Origin: an uncultured Dysosmobacter sp.
GTDB lineage: Bacteria > Bacillota > Clostridia > Oscillospirales > Oscillospiraceae
DNA: 25,114 nucleotides
Direction: 5' to 3'
Assembly (NCBI GenBank): GCA_934590165.1
Contig: CAKTOO010000028.1
Location: forward strand, 1 to 25,114
The notes under the pieces were generated by a model. That model was not told the origin of the DNA. It made no database searches and was given only the letters and a program-made list of their open reading frames with translations. Shown here in pieces: positions 17,201 to 24,858 of this stretch. The position numbers and the translations under genes are program-made. Numbering within the stretch: the first letter of the stretch is position 1; each line of letters begins with the position of its first letter.

Positions 17201-18290
17201 TGAGGCCGATAATCTCCGGCGTCAGGCGGCGGTTGGGGTTCACGAAGGTCTGGAACCGCTCGGCGATCTCCCCGTTTTTCAGCACCACGGCGCCGATTTC
17301 CGTAATGGCCTCCCGGTCTACTTTCAGTCCGGTGGTCTCAATATCGAAGCACACAAATTCGTCGTCCAGGCCGCAGTCCAGGCTGCCGTGAACGGCCACC
17401 CGGTCATCCAGGTTGTTGACAAAATACCCCTCCACACCGTAGAGGATCTTGATCTTGCCGTCAGCCGCGTGCCAGGCGTCCGGGAAGGACTGGGCTACGC
17501 CGTGGTCCGTGATGGCGATGGCGGGGTGGCCCCAGCGGATGGCCTGCTTGATGACTTTCTTCGTGTCCGTCAGGGCATCCATATTGCTCATCCGGGTGTG
17601 GAGATGCAGCTCCACCCGCTTTACCGGGGCGGTGTCCTTGCGGCCCTCGTGCTGGATGACGTTGATGTGGTAGGGATTCAGCTGAATGTCCTTGCCGTCC
17701 CAGGTAGGCTCCATCTTGCCCTGCACCAGCAGCCACATGTCCGGCTTGATGGCACCGCCGAACTGCTCCGCCTCCTTGGCGGTGAGGTTTTTATGGATGG
17801 TAACGGAGTTGGTGTAGTCCGTCATCTCAAATGTCAGCCGCCACATGCCGGGGCGGCGGGTCTCCGTGCACTCTGCTGAGAACACCTTGCCGCTGACGGT
17901 GGCGTTGCCCATTTTCAGATCCAGGGTCTTCATAGGAACCGGCTTCGTCTTGATGGGCTTGCCCAGCAGCACCTTGTCCACCGCCGCGCCGCCGTCTTTC
18001 CCGCCGCCGGAGGGAGCCGCCTGAGACGCCGCTGCCTTGACAGGCTCCGGCAGCTTACAGGTCAAATCGATGTCCACCTGGCGGAAGCCGTAGACCGCCC
18101 GGATCATCTGCTTCAAATCCTCCAGGTCTTCGGCGGACATGGCGGTCCGCACCGTCAGCTGCATGGAAATGGACATCGTGCCCTGGTCGATGGAGGCGCC
18201 GGTCAACTCCGCCCCAGCCAGCTTCAGCCGCAGTGCGCCGGACAATTGCAGCTCCGCGAACATATCAAAAAACGGGATATTCTTTGCCAT
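14298..18290 (-). CDS. polC: DNA polymerase III PolC-type, alpha subunit
   Basis: PolC is the main replicative polymerase of Firmicutes. The 1330-residue protein has an N-terminal domain and OB fold (to about 215), a PHP domain (ELHLHTRMS with H229 and H231), and a DEDDh proofreading exonuclease inserted into PHP (FDIETTG with D316 and E318, later HNAEFDIGF and HHRASDD). A cysteine-rich zinc module (RCPNCKNSEF, later VCPVCGTKY) precedes the polymerase core with catalytic PDIDLNFSG (D855, D857). It is about 100 residues shorter than B. subtilis PolC, mainly at the N-terminus. The start is ATG 18290 behind AGAGAGGAAG; the open frame runs 20 codons further up but without a ribosome site. It is the last gene of the cluster, 78 bp after ispG. 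Confidence 0.97.
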   Translation of the reverse strand: MAKNIPFFDMFAELQLSGALRLKLAGAELTGASIDQGTMSISMQLTVRTAMSAEDLEDLKQMIRAVYGFRQVDIDLTCKLPEPVKAAASQAAPSGGGKDGGAAVDKVLLGKPIKTKPVPMKTLDLKMGNATVSGKVFSAECTETRRPGMWRLTFEMTDYTNSVTIHKNLTAKEAEQFGGAIKPDMWLLVQGKMEPTWDGKDIQLNPYHINVIQHEGRKDTAPVKRVELHLHTRMSNMDALTDTKKVIKQAIRWGHPAIAITDHGVAQSFPDAWHAADGKIKILYGVEGYFVNNLDDRVAVHGSLDCGLDDEFVCFDIETTGLKVDREAITEIGAVVLKNGEIAERFQTFVNPNRRLTPEIIGLTGITDDMLKDAPQLKQALTDFLKFVNGRPLAAHNAEFDIGFIRAGCKKVGLDFHPTYVDSLILAQNLLPDLGKYKLDIVAEHLDLPAFNHHRASDDAATVGYMLIPFWKMLHERGVHTLQAVNKEMEKLRPLGSKTNRFPKHIILLARNKVGLKNLYQMISASNLKYFKRVPTIPKTLLNEHREGIIVGAACEAGELFRAVADHKDWEELKRIADYYDYLEIQPLCNNAFMLRNGDVQSEEELREFNRTIVRLGEELDKPVCATGDVHFQEPEDEVYRHILLASKKFPDANEPLPIYFKTTDEMLKEFSYLGEEKAYEVVVTNTRLVADQVETFELLPSELFPPRLENSEEDLNRLVWEKVHRLYGEDPPKLIVDRLNVELGGILGKYDVVYMSAQKLVQRSLENGYLVGSRGSVGSSLVAYMSGITEVNSLPPHYRCPNCKNSEFILDGSYGCGADMPDKVCPVCGTKYIKDGFDIPFETFLGFGGGKVPDIDLNFSGEYQARAHRHAIEMFGETQVFRAGTIGTLAEKTAYGFVKKYLEENGIVAGRAEENRLTLGCVGVRRTTGQHPGGLVVVPDDKDMEDFCPVQHPADADDSDTITTHFEYHSMEANILKLDMLGHDDPTMVRMMQDLTGVDPHSIPLDDPDTMSIFTSSKVLGYENDDLLGPTGAVAIPEFNTRFTRQMLIDTQPKDFNTLVRLSGFSHGTDVWIGNARDLIVSGTAGVLETVGCRDDIMLYLISKGLDPKMSFKIMEKVRKGKVKKGGFDEGWVEAMETHDVPAWYIESLAKIGYLFPKAHAVAYVMMAFRIAWYKVHEPLAFYATFFSVRAKAFDAEYCCAGKDAVKRKIREIENNKDASAVEKDLMTTLEVCYEFYLRGFHFDTINIYESDATKFKVTENGLLPPFTAVHGLGETAAIDTVEKRKGKTFVSIEEFSMCCNKLSKTHIEQLKALGAFAGMAETSQITLF

Positions 18291-18325
18291 GGAACTTCCT
18301 CTCTTGTCTATGGTCACAGCATGGA

Positions 18326-18362
18326 AACAGGGCTGCGGCAATCTATCCACCGCCGCCCTGTT
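18326..18362. other. Hairpin in the ispG-polC gap
   Basis: An 8-bp stem (18326-18333 with 18355-18362) continues after one mismatch with four more pairs (gcgg/ccgc) around an 11-nt loop. In the minus direction only three T's follow, so it is a poor terminator. It may tune read-through or stabilise mRNA ends between ispG and polC. Confidence 0.5.
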
Positions 18363-18368
18363 TTGTTA

Positions 18369-19406
18369 TCACAGCTTGTCGATCTCCGCCATCAGGGCGT
18401 CCACAAGCTGCTCCTGGGGAACCTTGTAAAGGATCTCTCCTTTGCGGAATAACAGGCCCTCGCCCTTACCGCCGGCGATGCCGATGTCGGCGGCGGAGGC
18501 CTCGCCGGGGCCGTTGACGGCACAGCCCATCACCGCCACGGTGATATTTTTCTTGCAGCCGGCCAGACGCCGTTCCACCTCTTCGGCAATGGGGATGAGA
18601 TCGATGCGGGTGCGACCGCAGGTGGGGCAAGCGATAAGGTTCACGCCCTCGCGCCGCAGTCCCGCCGCTTTCAGAATTTTATGGGCGGCGTAGATCTCCT
18701 CCACCGGATCCGCTGTCAGGGTCACCCGGATGGTATCGCCGATGCCCATGCACAAAAGGCCGCCGATACCCATGGCGGATTTCACCAATCCCATGGAGGG
18801 CGTGCCAGCTTCTGTGACGCCCAGGTGCAGGGGATAGTCCGTCTGCTGGCTCAAGAGGGTATAGGCCTTCATAGTCAGAGGCACATCGGAGCACTTCACA
18901 GAAATGCAGATGTCGTCGAAATCGAATTTGTTCAGCAGCTTCACATGGCCCATAGCGCTTTCCACCAGAGCCTCCGCTGTGACGCCGCCGTATTTGACCC
19001 GCAGCTCCTTTTCCAAAGAGCCGCCGTTGACGCCGATGCGGATGGGAACGCCCCGGCTGCGGCAGGCGTCCGCCACGGCCTTTACGTTCTCCTCGGCACC
19101 GATGTTGCCGGGGTTGATGCGGATGGCGTCGATGCCCCGCTCCGCGCAGGCCAAGGCATATTTATAGTTGAAATGGATATCGGCGATGAGGGGGATATCG
19201 ATCTGTTCCTTGATCCTGTCCACTGCCTCCGCCGCGGCCTGATCCGGGATAGCCACCCGGATGATCTCGCAGCCGGCAGCCTCCAGTTGTTTGATCTGGG
19301 CCACCGTAGCGGCCACATCATCCGTTTTGGTATTGCACATGGACTGGATGGACACGGGGGCACCGCCGCCCACAGCCACCTTTCCCACCATCAATCTCTT
19401 TGTCAT
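18369..19406 (-). CDS. ispG: (E)-4-hydroxy-3-methylbut-2-enyl-diphosphate synthase (IspG/GcpE)
   Basis: IspG is the iron-sulphur enzyme of the MEP pathway that converts methylerythritol cyclodiphosphate to HMBPP. The 345-residue protein starts with the TIM-barrel domain (PVSIQSMCNTKTDD, then IADIHFNY and IRINPGNIG). It ends with the 4Fe-4S domain: C260 and C263 (CPTCGRT) and C295, with the catalytic glutamate E302 in NGPGE. The length is typical of the bacterial form without the plant insertion. ATG 19406 follows GGTAGGAGG; the TAG stop of rseP is part of this ribosome site. The gene lies in the dxr-rseP-ispG order common in Clostridia, so the first committed and a late enzyme of the same pathway are in one operon. 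Confidence 0.98.
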   Translation of the reverse strand: MTKRLMVGKVAVGGGAPVSIQSMCNTKTDDVAATVAQIKQLEAAGCEIIRVAIPDQAAAEAVDRIKEQIDIPLIADIHFNYKYALACAERGIDAIRINPGNIGAEENVKAVADACRSRGVPIRIGVNGGSLEKELRVKYGGVTAEALVESAMGHVKLLNKFDFDDICISVKCSDVPLTMKAYTLLSQQTDYPLHLGVTEAGTPSMGLVKSAMGIGGLLCMGIGDTIRVTLTADPVEEIYAAHKILKAAGLRREGVNLIACPTCGRTRIDLIPIAEEVERRLAGCKKNITVAVMGCAVNGPGEASAADIGIAGGKGEGLLFRKGEILYKVPQEQLVDALMAEIDKL

Positions 19407-19415
19407 AACAGCCTC

Positions 19416-20486
19416 CTACCGGAATATCTGAAAAACGTCCTTTACAGTGATGAGCAGCATAAAGCCCATGAGCACCACGAAGCCCGCCGTGTTGATGGCG
19501 GCAGCGTATTTGCTGGGTACTTTTTTCCGTAGCAGCGCCATAGACACGGCGTCCACTGCCAGAAATAAAATGTGTCCGCCGTCCAGTGCGGGGATGGGCA
19601 GCAGATTCATCACCGCCAGGTTCACGGCAATGAGGGCCGCGAAATTGAGGATGCTCTCCACCGCCTCCTGGGTGCTGGCGGAGGTCTCTCCGATCTCCAC
19701 CATGGAGTGGACGATCTCCACCGGGCCGCCCACATCCTCCACGGAGGCCTGCCCGGTCACCAGCATTTTCAGGCTCAGCCGCACCACCCGCACATAGTCG
19801 ATGGTGTTCAGCCAGGCGTTTTTCAATTTGTTGCCCACTGTGGCCTTTTCCACCACATCGGCGGCGCGGTAAATGCCGTAGCCCTGGTAGTCCTTCCCCT
19901 CCAGATCCGTGAAGGTGGACCATTGCAGGCCATTCAGGGCGACCTTTTCCCCGTCCCGCAATACCACCAGGTCCAGGCTCTGGCCCCGGCTGAGGTTTAG
20001 CAACAGGTCCACGTCGCTGTACAGGTACACCCGCTCGCCATTGATGGACCAGAACACATCCCCTTCCTCCAGGATGGTGCCGTTGACAGCCTGAAATTCC
20101 GGGGCCACGCCGGCCACCGCCGGGATTCGGAAGCCCTGGGCAGAGCTGTACAGCAGCGCCAGCAGCAAAAAGCCCGTCAGGAAATTCATGAATGCTCCGG
20201 CGGCGAAAATGATGAACTGCTTCCAAAAGCCCTGGCGGGACAGGGCGCGCTCATCTTCCGAGTCGTCCTCCTCCCCCTCCATGGCGCAGAAGCCGCCGAT
20301 GGGCAGCGCCCGCAGGGAATACTGGGTCTCCCCTTTTTCCCGGCTCCAGACCTCCGGTCCCATGCCGATGGAAAATTCGTTGACCCGGACGCCGCAGGCC
20401 TTGGCCGCCAGGAAGTGGCCCAGCTCATGGACCGCGATGAGAACGCCAAAGACCAGAACTGCCGCCAGGATATAAATGATCGTCAT
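19416..20486 (-). CDS. rseP: RIP metalloprotease RseP (site-2 protease)
   Basis: RseP/RasP is a membrane zinc metalloprotease that cleaves transmembrane segments of anti-sigma factors and remnant signal peptides. In the 356-residue protein, HELGH (H20, E21, H24) lies in the first membrane segment. A PDZ domain occupies about 125-195 (EEGDVFWSINGERVY). The third zinc ligand is in NLLPIPALDGG (D302), and a last membrane segment is near 335-350. The length matches Firmicutes members with a single PDZ domain. ATG 20486 follows ATAGGAGA. It sits between dxr and ispG, 15 and 9 bp away. The loop EGEEDDSEDERALS (about 70-83) is the usual acidic insertion between the first membrane segments. Confidence 0.97.
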   Translation of the reverse strand: MTIIYILAAVLVFGVLIAVHELGHFLAAKACGVRVNEFSIGMGPEVWSREKGETQYSLRALPIGGFCAMEGEEDDSEDERALSRQGFWKQFIIFAAGAFMNFLTGFLLLALLYSSAQGFRIPAVAGVAPEFQAVNGTILEEGDVFWSINGERVYLYSDVDLLLNLSRGQSLDLVVLRDGEKVALNGLQWSTFTDLEGKDYQGYGIYRAADVVEKATVGNKLKNAWLNTIDYVRVVRLSLKMLVTGQASVEDVGGPVEIVHSMVEIGETSASTQEAVESILNFAALIAVNLAVMNLLPIPALDGGHILFLAVDAVSMALLRKKVPSKYAAAINTAGFVVLMGFMLLITVKDVFQIFR

Positions 20487-20501
20487 GCAAAGTCTCCTAT
20501 A

Positions 20502-21644
20502 TCAATTGCCCAGCACGCTCCGCCGGGCCGCGGCATCCGCCGCTAAGATCTCCTCCAAAGAGGGATTCTGCACCACCGGGACCTCCGCCCGGGCCTTGGC
20601 CACCAGGCGTGGAATATCGTGGAAGCCGATGCGGTCCGCCAAAAACATCCCCACCGCCTCCTCATTGGCGCCGTTCAAAATGGCGCAGGCGGTTCCGCCC
20701 TCCGTGGCCGCCTCCTCGGCAAGGCGCAGGCAGGGGAAGGCCTCCCGGTCCGGTGCCGCAAAGGTCAGGGGCGGGCAGGCCAGCAGGTCCAGGGGCTCCG
20801 CCGGGTTCACCCCCCGGTTGGGATACGTCATGGCGTACCGGATGGGCAGGCGCATATCCGGCGTGCCCAACTGAGCCAGCACAGCGCCGTCCCGGTACTC
20901 CACCAGGGAGTGGACGATGGACTGGCGGTGGATGACCACGCTCACCTGTGCCAAGGGCAGGCGGTACAGCCGCATGGCCTCGATGACCTCCAGGCCCTTG
21001 TTCATCAGCGTGGCGCAATCCACGGTGATCTTGGGGCCCATTTTCCAATTGGGATGCTTCAGAGCGTCCGCCTTCGTCATTTTCCCCACTTCGCCGTAGG
21101 TCATTCCATAGAACGGCCCGCCGGAGCAGGTCAGAATGAGGCGCTTGATCTCTCCCCGGTCCGCGCAGCCCTGGACGCACTGGAAAATGGCGGAGTGCTC
21201 GCTGTCCACCGGCACGATCTCCGCGCCGCAGCGGTCCGCCGCGTCCATCACCAGACCTCCGGCGCAGACCAGGGTCTCCTTGTTGGCCAGGGCAATGCGC
21301 TTTTTCGCCTCGATGGCGGCCAGGGTAGGCCGCAGGCCCACCATGCCCACCACGGCGGTGACCACCGTGTCGGCCTCCGGGGCTGTGGCTGCCTCCGTCA
21401 GGGCGTCAAAGCCCCCCAGAACCTTTGTCTCCGTGTCCGCCAGGCGGACAGCCAGATCCCGGGCCGCGCTTTCGTCCGTCATGACCGCCAGACGGGGACG
21501 GAACTGCCTCGCCTGGGCCTCCATCCGCTCCACGCTGGCGTTGGCCGTCAGGGCCGCCACCCGCAGCCCCATCTGCTCCGCCACGTCCAGGGTCTGACGG
21601 CCAATGGAGCCGGTGGAACCTAAAATTGAAATCGTCTTACTCAT
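20502..21644 (-). CDS. dxr: 1-deoxy-D-xylulose 5-phosphate reductoisomerase
   Basis: Dxr makes 2-C-methylerythritol 4-phosphate from DXP with NADPH, the committed step of the MEP isoprenoid pathway. The 380-residue protein has the nucleotide loop GSTGSIG (9-15), LANKETLV (119-126), and metal ligands in VDSEHSA (D147, E149). The HPNWKMGPKITVDCATLMNK stretch ends in NKGLEVIEA, containing the third metal ligand. The length is typical. The ATG at 21644 has no clear Shine-Dalgarno (AATAAGATA upstream). It lies nine bases after the cdsA stop, so translation probably depends on coupling with cdsA. The next gene, rseP, follows after 15 bp. Confidence 0.97.
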   Translation of the reverse strand: MSKTISILGSTGSIGRQTLDVAEQMGLRVAALTANASVERMEAQARQFRPRLAVMTDESAARDLAVRLADTETKVLGGFDALTEAATAPEADTVVTAVVGMVGLRPTLAAIEAKKRIALANKETLVCAGGLVMDAADRCGAEIVPVDSEHSAIFQCVQGCADRGEIKRLILTCSGGPFYGMTYGEVGKMTKADALKHPNWKMGPKITVDCATLMNKGLEVIEAMRLYRLPLAQVSVVIHRQSIVHSLVEYRDGAVLAQLGTPDMRLPIRYAMTYPNRGVNPAEPLDLLACPPLTFAAPDREAFPCLRLAEEAATEGGTACAILNGANEEAVGMFLADRIGFHDIPRLVAKARAEVPVVQNPSLEEILAADAAARRSVLGN

Positions 21645-21653
21645 ACACGTATC

Positions 21654-22475
21654 TTATTTCACAAAGCTTAAAATTATCTCAAGGACCGGCGTCACGAACA
21701 ACACGCTGTCGAACCGGTCCAGCACGCCACCGTGCTCCAGGAACAGGTGGCCGTAGTCCTTGATGCCGAATTCCCGCTTCAAATAGGAAAAACTCAAATC
21801 ACCCAGTTGGGCCACCACGCCGCACAGCAGAGCCAGCAGTAGCATGATACCATAGCCAATGCCACAACCACCGAACCATCGGTCCATAACAAGCACGAAT
21901 ATCTCACCGCACACCACATTGCCCAGCAAGCCGCCAATGGAACCCTCCACCGTTTTTTTCGGACTGACCAGAGGCGCCAGCTTGTGTTTGCCAATTGCCA
22001 TGCCCGTGAAATACGCAAAGGTGTCACAAGCAAAGCTGAGAATAAAGGGCAGCAGTAAAAATGCCCGGTGATAGCCGCTCTGCACCATCCGAATAAAGGC
22101 GGAAAATGCGTAAGGGATGACCACGACCGTACAAATCCCCGCCATGATTTGGGCGGCATTGACCGTCTTTTCCTTCAAAATCTCCGTGTCCAAAATCGCA
22201 ACAAAAAAGATCAGAAGTATCTCCAGCACACAATAAAGCGGGATATACCGTGGTGCGAAAAAATACAAAAGCATGGGCCAAAGCCCCGCTTGTGCCATCA
22301 CGAGGCCCAGGCGGCCACCGCGTTTTGCGCCGCCGGTTACGCAATATTGCAGCTCATAGGCCGCAATGGTGTTCAATACCGTCAGCGCCGCTACAAGAAT
22401 GATAGGTGATGCCGCCAGCACTACATACAGCAAAAGAGGGATGCCCACGACGGAAACGAGGATTCTTGATTTCAT
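21654..22475 (-). CDS. cdsA: Phosphatidate cytidylyltransferase (CDP-diglyceride synthase)
   Basis: CdsA makes CDP-diacylglycerol, the precursor of phospholipids, in the membrane. The 273-residue protein has about seven to eight hydrophobic segments, the SPKKTVEGSIGG motif (about residue 169) and the C-terminal signature LKREFGIKDYG then HGGVLDRFDS (about 232-257). Lys, Asp and metal-ligand residues are kept. The usual PGHGG reads LEHGG here, a departure from the textbook signature at two residues. The ATG at 22475 follows GAGAAGG. Base composition looks more AT-rich and codon use less GC3-biased than in uppS or dxr; membrane proteins can do this, but it stands out. The gene is 25 bp after uppS and 9 bp before dxr. 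Confidence 0.95.
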   Translation of the reverse strand: MKSRILVSVVGIPLLLYVVLAASPIILVAALTVLNTIAAYELQYCVTGGAKRGGRLGLVMAQAGLWPMLLYFFAPRYIPLYCVLEILLIFFVAILDTEILKEKTVNAAQIMAGICTVVVIPYAFSAFIRMVQSGYHRAFLLLPFILSFACDTFAYFTGMAIGKHKLAPLVSPKKTVEGSIGGLLGNVVCGEIFVLVMDRWFGGCGIGYGIMLLLALLCGVVAQLGDLSFSYLKREFGIKDYGHLFLEHGGVLDRFDSVLFVTPVLEIILSFVK

Positions 22476-22500
22476 AAATCAACCTTCTCTCTGTAAAGGG

Positions 22501-23253
22501 TCACTTCTTCACGCCTCCAAACCGCCGGTCTCTTGCGTGATAGGCAGCGATGGCACGATCCAGCTCCGCCTCGTCGAAGTCCGGCCACAGCACATCCGTG
22601 AAATAAAACTCCGAATAGGCGCACTGCCACAGCAGGAAATTGGAAAGCCGCAGCTCACCGCTGGGGCGGATGATGAGTTCCGGGTCCGGGATGCCCCGGG
22701 AATCCAGATACCCGGAGAACATGGCGTCATCCAGCTCCTCCGGCTTCTTCTCCCCCGCCGCGCAGTCAACGGCGAACTGCCGCACCGCCCGCAGGATCTC
22801 GTCCCGGCCGCCGTAGTTCAGGCACACGTTGGCCTGGAAGTCCCCCTCCGGCAGGTGGGCGGAGATTTCATCCGTCTCGTGGGCCAGTGCCCGCAGCTCT
22901 GGGGAAATGGGCGTCATATCCCCGAAGAAATGGAGGCGGATGTGGTCTTTTTCCATGGTGTCCACCGCTTCCAACAGGTACTTTTTCAAAAGGCCCATAA
23001 TGGCCGACACCTCGCCCTCGGAACGCTTCCAGTTTTCCGTGGAGAAGGCATACACCGTCAAGTACTGCACGCCGATGTTCTTACAGTAGGTGGTGATGCG
23101 GCGGAAGGTCTCCGCTCCCGCCTTGTGGCCGGCAGTCCGGGGCAGGCCCCGCTTTTGGGCCCAGCGGCCGTTGCCGTCCATAATAATCGCAATATGGCGA
23201 GGCGGGTCCATTGCCCGCCCCGCCGTATTGGTGGTGTTCACAATGTCAGCCAT
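22501..23253 (-). CDS. uppS: Isoprenyl transferase / undecaprenyl diphosphate synthase
   Basis: UppS condenses isopentenyl diphosphate onto farnesyl diphosphate to make undecaprenyl diphosphate, the lipid carrier for peptidoglycan. The 250-residue protein has IAIIMDGNGRWA (catalytic D26), GHKAGAE, YAFSTENWKR, NYGGRDEI, and the C-terminal DPELIIRPSGELRLSNFLLW. RPSGE replaces the more common RTSGE. The ATG at 23253 overlaps the frr stop by one base (TGATG), a coupling arrangement. A later in-frame ATG at 23211 (MDPPRHIAII) would give the more usual N-terminus, so the start is less certain than the gene. It uses isoprenoid precursors made by the downstream dxr and ispG products. Confidence 0.97.
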   Translation of the reverse strand: MADIVNTTNTAGRAMDPPRHIAIIMDGNGRWAQKRGLPRTAGHKAGAETFRRITTYCKNIGVQYLTVYAFSTENWKRSEGEVSAIMGLLKKYLLEAVDTMEKDHIRLHFFGDMTPISPELRALAHETDEISAHLPEGDFQANVCLNYGGRDEILRAVRQFAVDCAAGEKKPEELDDAMFSGYLDSRGIPDPELIIRPSGELRLSNFLLWQCAYSEFYFTDVLWPDFDEAELDRAIAAYHARDRRFGGVKK

Positions 23254-23810
23254 CAGACCGCCATCAGTTCCTTTTCTTTTTTGGCCAGGAGCTCATCCAG
23301 TTTCTTGCAGCTGTCATCGGTCAGCTTCTGGAGGTCCTTTTCCGCCTGCTTCAGATCGTCCTCTGTGATCTCGGACTTCTTCTCCAGCTTCTTGAAGCTC
23401 TCCATGGCGTCCCGGCGGATGTTGCGGACAGCCACTTTGCCGGCCTCGGCATACTTGCGGATCTGCTTGACCAGCTCCTTGCGTCGCTCCTCCGTCAGCT
23501 GGGGAAAGCTGAGTCGGATGCAGCGGCCGTCGTTCTGGGGATTGATGCCCAGGTCGGAGTTCTGGATGGCCTTTTCAATGGACTTCAGGGCCTTGCTGTC
23601 CCAGGGGGAGATGACCAGGGCCCGGGGGTCAGGAGAGGAAATGGCAGCGATCTGCTGGATGGGGGTGGGACTTCCGTAATAGTCCACCATGATCCGGTCC
23701 AGAACGGCGGCATTGGCGCGGCCGGCACGGACGGAAGCAAAGTCAGCGGCCACAGAGTCAATGCTCTTCTTCATTTTCTCTTCGTAAACCTTGTATTCGT
23801 CTTTCAGCAT
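23253..23810 (-). CDS. frr: Ribosome recycling factor
   Basis: RRF splits post-termination ribosomes together with EF-G. The 185-residue protein has the standard length and landmarks: MKKSIDSVAADFASVRAGRA at the N-terminus, YYGSPTPIQQIA, VISPWDSKAL, NDGRCIRLSFPQLTEERR, and the helical C-terminal VRNIRRDAMESFKKLEK. The start at 23810 (MLKDEYKVYEEKM) is preferred: AAAGGAAGG lies about 9 nt upstream and the protein then matches the family N-terminus. The open frame extends 16 codons further, towards pyrH, without support. The gene begins 57 bp after pyrH and its stop overlaps the uppS start by one base. Confidence 0.98.
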   Translation of the reverse strand: MLKDEYKVYEEKMKKSIDSVAADFASVRAGRANAAVLDRIMVDYYGSPTPIQQIAAISSPDPRALVISPWDSKALKSIEKAIQNSDLGINPQNDGRCIRLSFPQLTEERRKELVKQIRKYAEAGKVAVRNIRRDAMESFKKLEKKSEITEDDLKQAEKDLQKLTDDSCKKLDELLAKKEKELMAV

Positions 23811-23867
23811 AATGGGGGTCCTTCCTTTCACATTCGTTCTGTTATGGGAATCGCTCACGCGCGAAGA

Positions 23868-24584
23868 TCACTCTTTCACGATGGTGCCCACCTTCTCACC
23901 GCACAGGGCGCGGATGATGTTGCGGGGGTCCTTCAGGGCAAACAACAGCACAGGGATGTGGTTGTCCATGGAGAGGGACGTGGCGGTGGTGTCCATTACC
24001 ATCAGGTGCTGGGCCAAGACCTCGTCGTAGCTGATGGTGTCGTACTTCATAGCGGTGGGGTCCTTCACAGGGTCCGCGGTATACACGCCGTCCACGTTTT
24101 TTGCCAGGAGGATGACGTCGGCGTTGATCTCCGCCGCCCGCAGCACGGCGGCCGTGTCCGTGGAAAAATAAGGGTTGCCGGTGCCGGCGCCGAAGATGAC
24201 CACGCGGCCCTCCTCCAGATGGCGGATGGCACGGCCACGGATGTAAGGCTCGGCAATGGCCCGCATCTCGATAGCGGTCTGGACCCGGACGGGGATGCCC
24301 TTCTGCTCGCACACATCCGCCACAGCCAGGCAGTTCATGACGGTAGCCAACATTCCCATGTGGTCGGCGCGGGTGCGCTCCATCTTACCGCCGCTGTTCT
24401 TGGCGCCCCGCCAGAAGTTGCCGCCGCCCACCACCAGGCCTACCTGGACGCCCATGTCCAGGCACTCCTTGATGACGTCGCAGACGCTGCCGATCATTTC
24501 AAAATCAAGGCCGGTATGCTTGTCGCCGGCCAGCGCCTCGCCGCTGATCTTCAGCAGCACGCGCTTGTAAACAGGTTTTGCCAT
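23868..24584 (-). CDS. pyrH: UMP kinase (uridylate kinase)
   Basis: PyrH phosphorylates UMP to UDP in pyrimidine nucleotide synthesis; the bacterial enzyme belongs to the amino-acid kinase fold. The 238-residue protein has RVLLKISGEAL (8-18), the glycine-rich VVGGGNFWRG (51-60), the UMP-binding ADHMGMLATVMN, GTGNPYFSTDTAA and LLAKNVDGVY. The length is typical. ATG 24584 follows ACGGAGG by 8 nt. It heads the eight-gene cluster. In many Firmicutes rpsB and tsf precede pyrH; here a tRNA-Ala gene with its own terminator lies upstream instead, so pyrH must have its own promoter. Confidence 0.98.
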   Translation of the reverse strand: MAKPVYKRVLLKISGEALAGDKHTGLDFEMIGSVCDVIKECLDMGVQVGLVVGGGNFWRGAKNSGGKMERTRADHMGMLATVMNCLAVADVCEQKGIPVRVQTAIEMRAIAEPYIRGRAIRHLEEGRVVIFGAGTGNPYFSTDTAAVLRAAEINADVILLAKNVDGVYTADPVKDPTAMKYDTISYDEVLAQHLMVMDTTATSLSMDNHIPVLLFALKDPRNIIRALCGEKVGTIVKE

Positions 24585-24624
24585 AAGAAAAACCTCCGTT
24601 TGTTTCGCAGATTTTAACGTTTAT

Positions 24625-24653
24625 ATTTTAGCGTATTTTTCCGCGCTTGCATA
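24625..24653 (-). promoter_or_regulatory. Tentative promoter of the pyrH-polC cluster
   Basis: On the minus strand TAAAAT (24630-24625) is a good -10, but the hexamer 17 nt upstream is TATGCA (24653-24648), which matches a -35 box at only three positions. Position between the tRNA terminator and pyrH makes a promoter necessary here; the exact boxes are uncertain. A small hairpin (24664-24670 with 24676-24682) lies just upstream. Confidence 0.35.
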
Positions 24654-24717
24654 GGGGGTAAACGAGATTTTCCCGAAATCTCTCCTTTATCGATATAAGA
24701 GCCTGTGCCCAAAGCAA

Positions 24718-24751
24718 AAAGAAAGACACGACTTTCGTCGTGTCTTTCTTT
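24718..24751 (-). terminator. Terminator of tRNA-Ala(GGC)
   Basis: A perfect 15-bp stem (24718-24732 with 24737-24751) has a 4-nt loop TTTC (GAAA in RNA), followed on the minus strand by CTTTTTGC-type sequence. The stem begins at the last base of the encoded CCA. Confidence 0.9.
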
Positions 24752-24826
24752 GGTGGAGATAAGCGGGATCGAACCGCTGACCTCTTGACTGCCAGTCAAG
24801 CGCTCTCCCAGCTGAGCTATACCCCC
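24751..24826 (-). tRNA. tRNA-Ala, anticodon GGC
   Basis: The 76-nt minus-strand sequence folds as a full cloverleaf. Acceptor GGGGGTA pairs with TATCTCC, and the D-stem is GCTC/GAGC. The anticodon stem CTTGA/TCAAG holds loop CTGGCAG (anticodon GGC), and the T-arm AGCGG/CCGCT has loop TTCGATC. Discriminator A and CCA are encoded. A GGC anticodon reads alanine codons GCC and GCU. It has its own promoter and terminator. Confidence 0.97.
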
Positions 24827-24858
24827 AAACCGTTTGTCCCGCGTTCGGAACATTTGAC

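Noticed and set aside
22366..23679. A 437-codon plus-strand open frame opposite cdsA, uppS and frr
   Set aside because: It covers three recognised genes antisense and has no domain or start signal.
23211..24617. A 468-codon plus-strand open frame opposite frr and pyrH
   Set aside because: It runs across two certain genes on the other strand and shows the same antisense composition bias with no motif.
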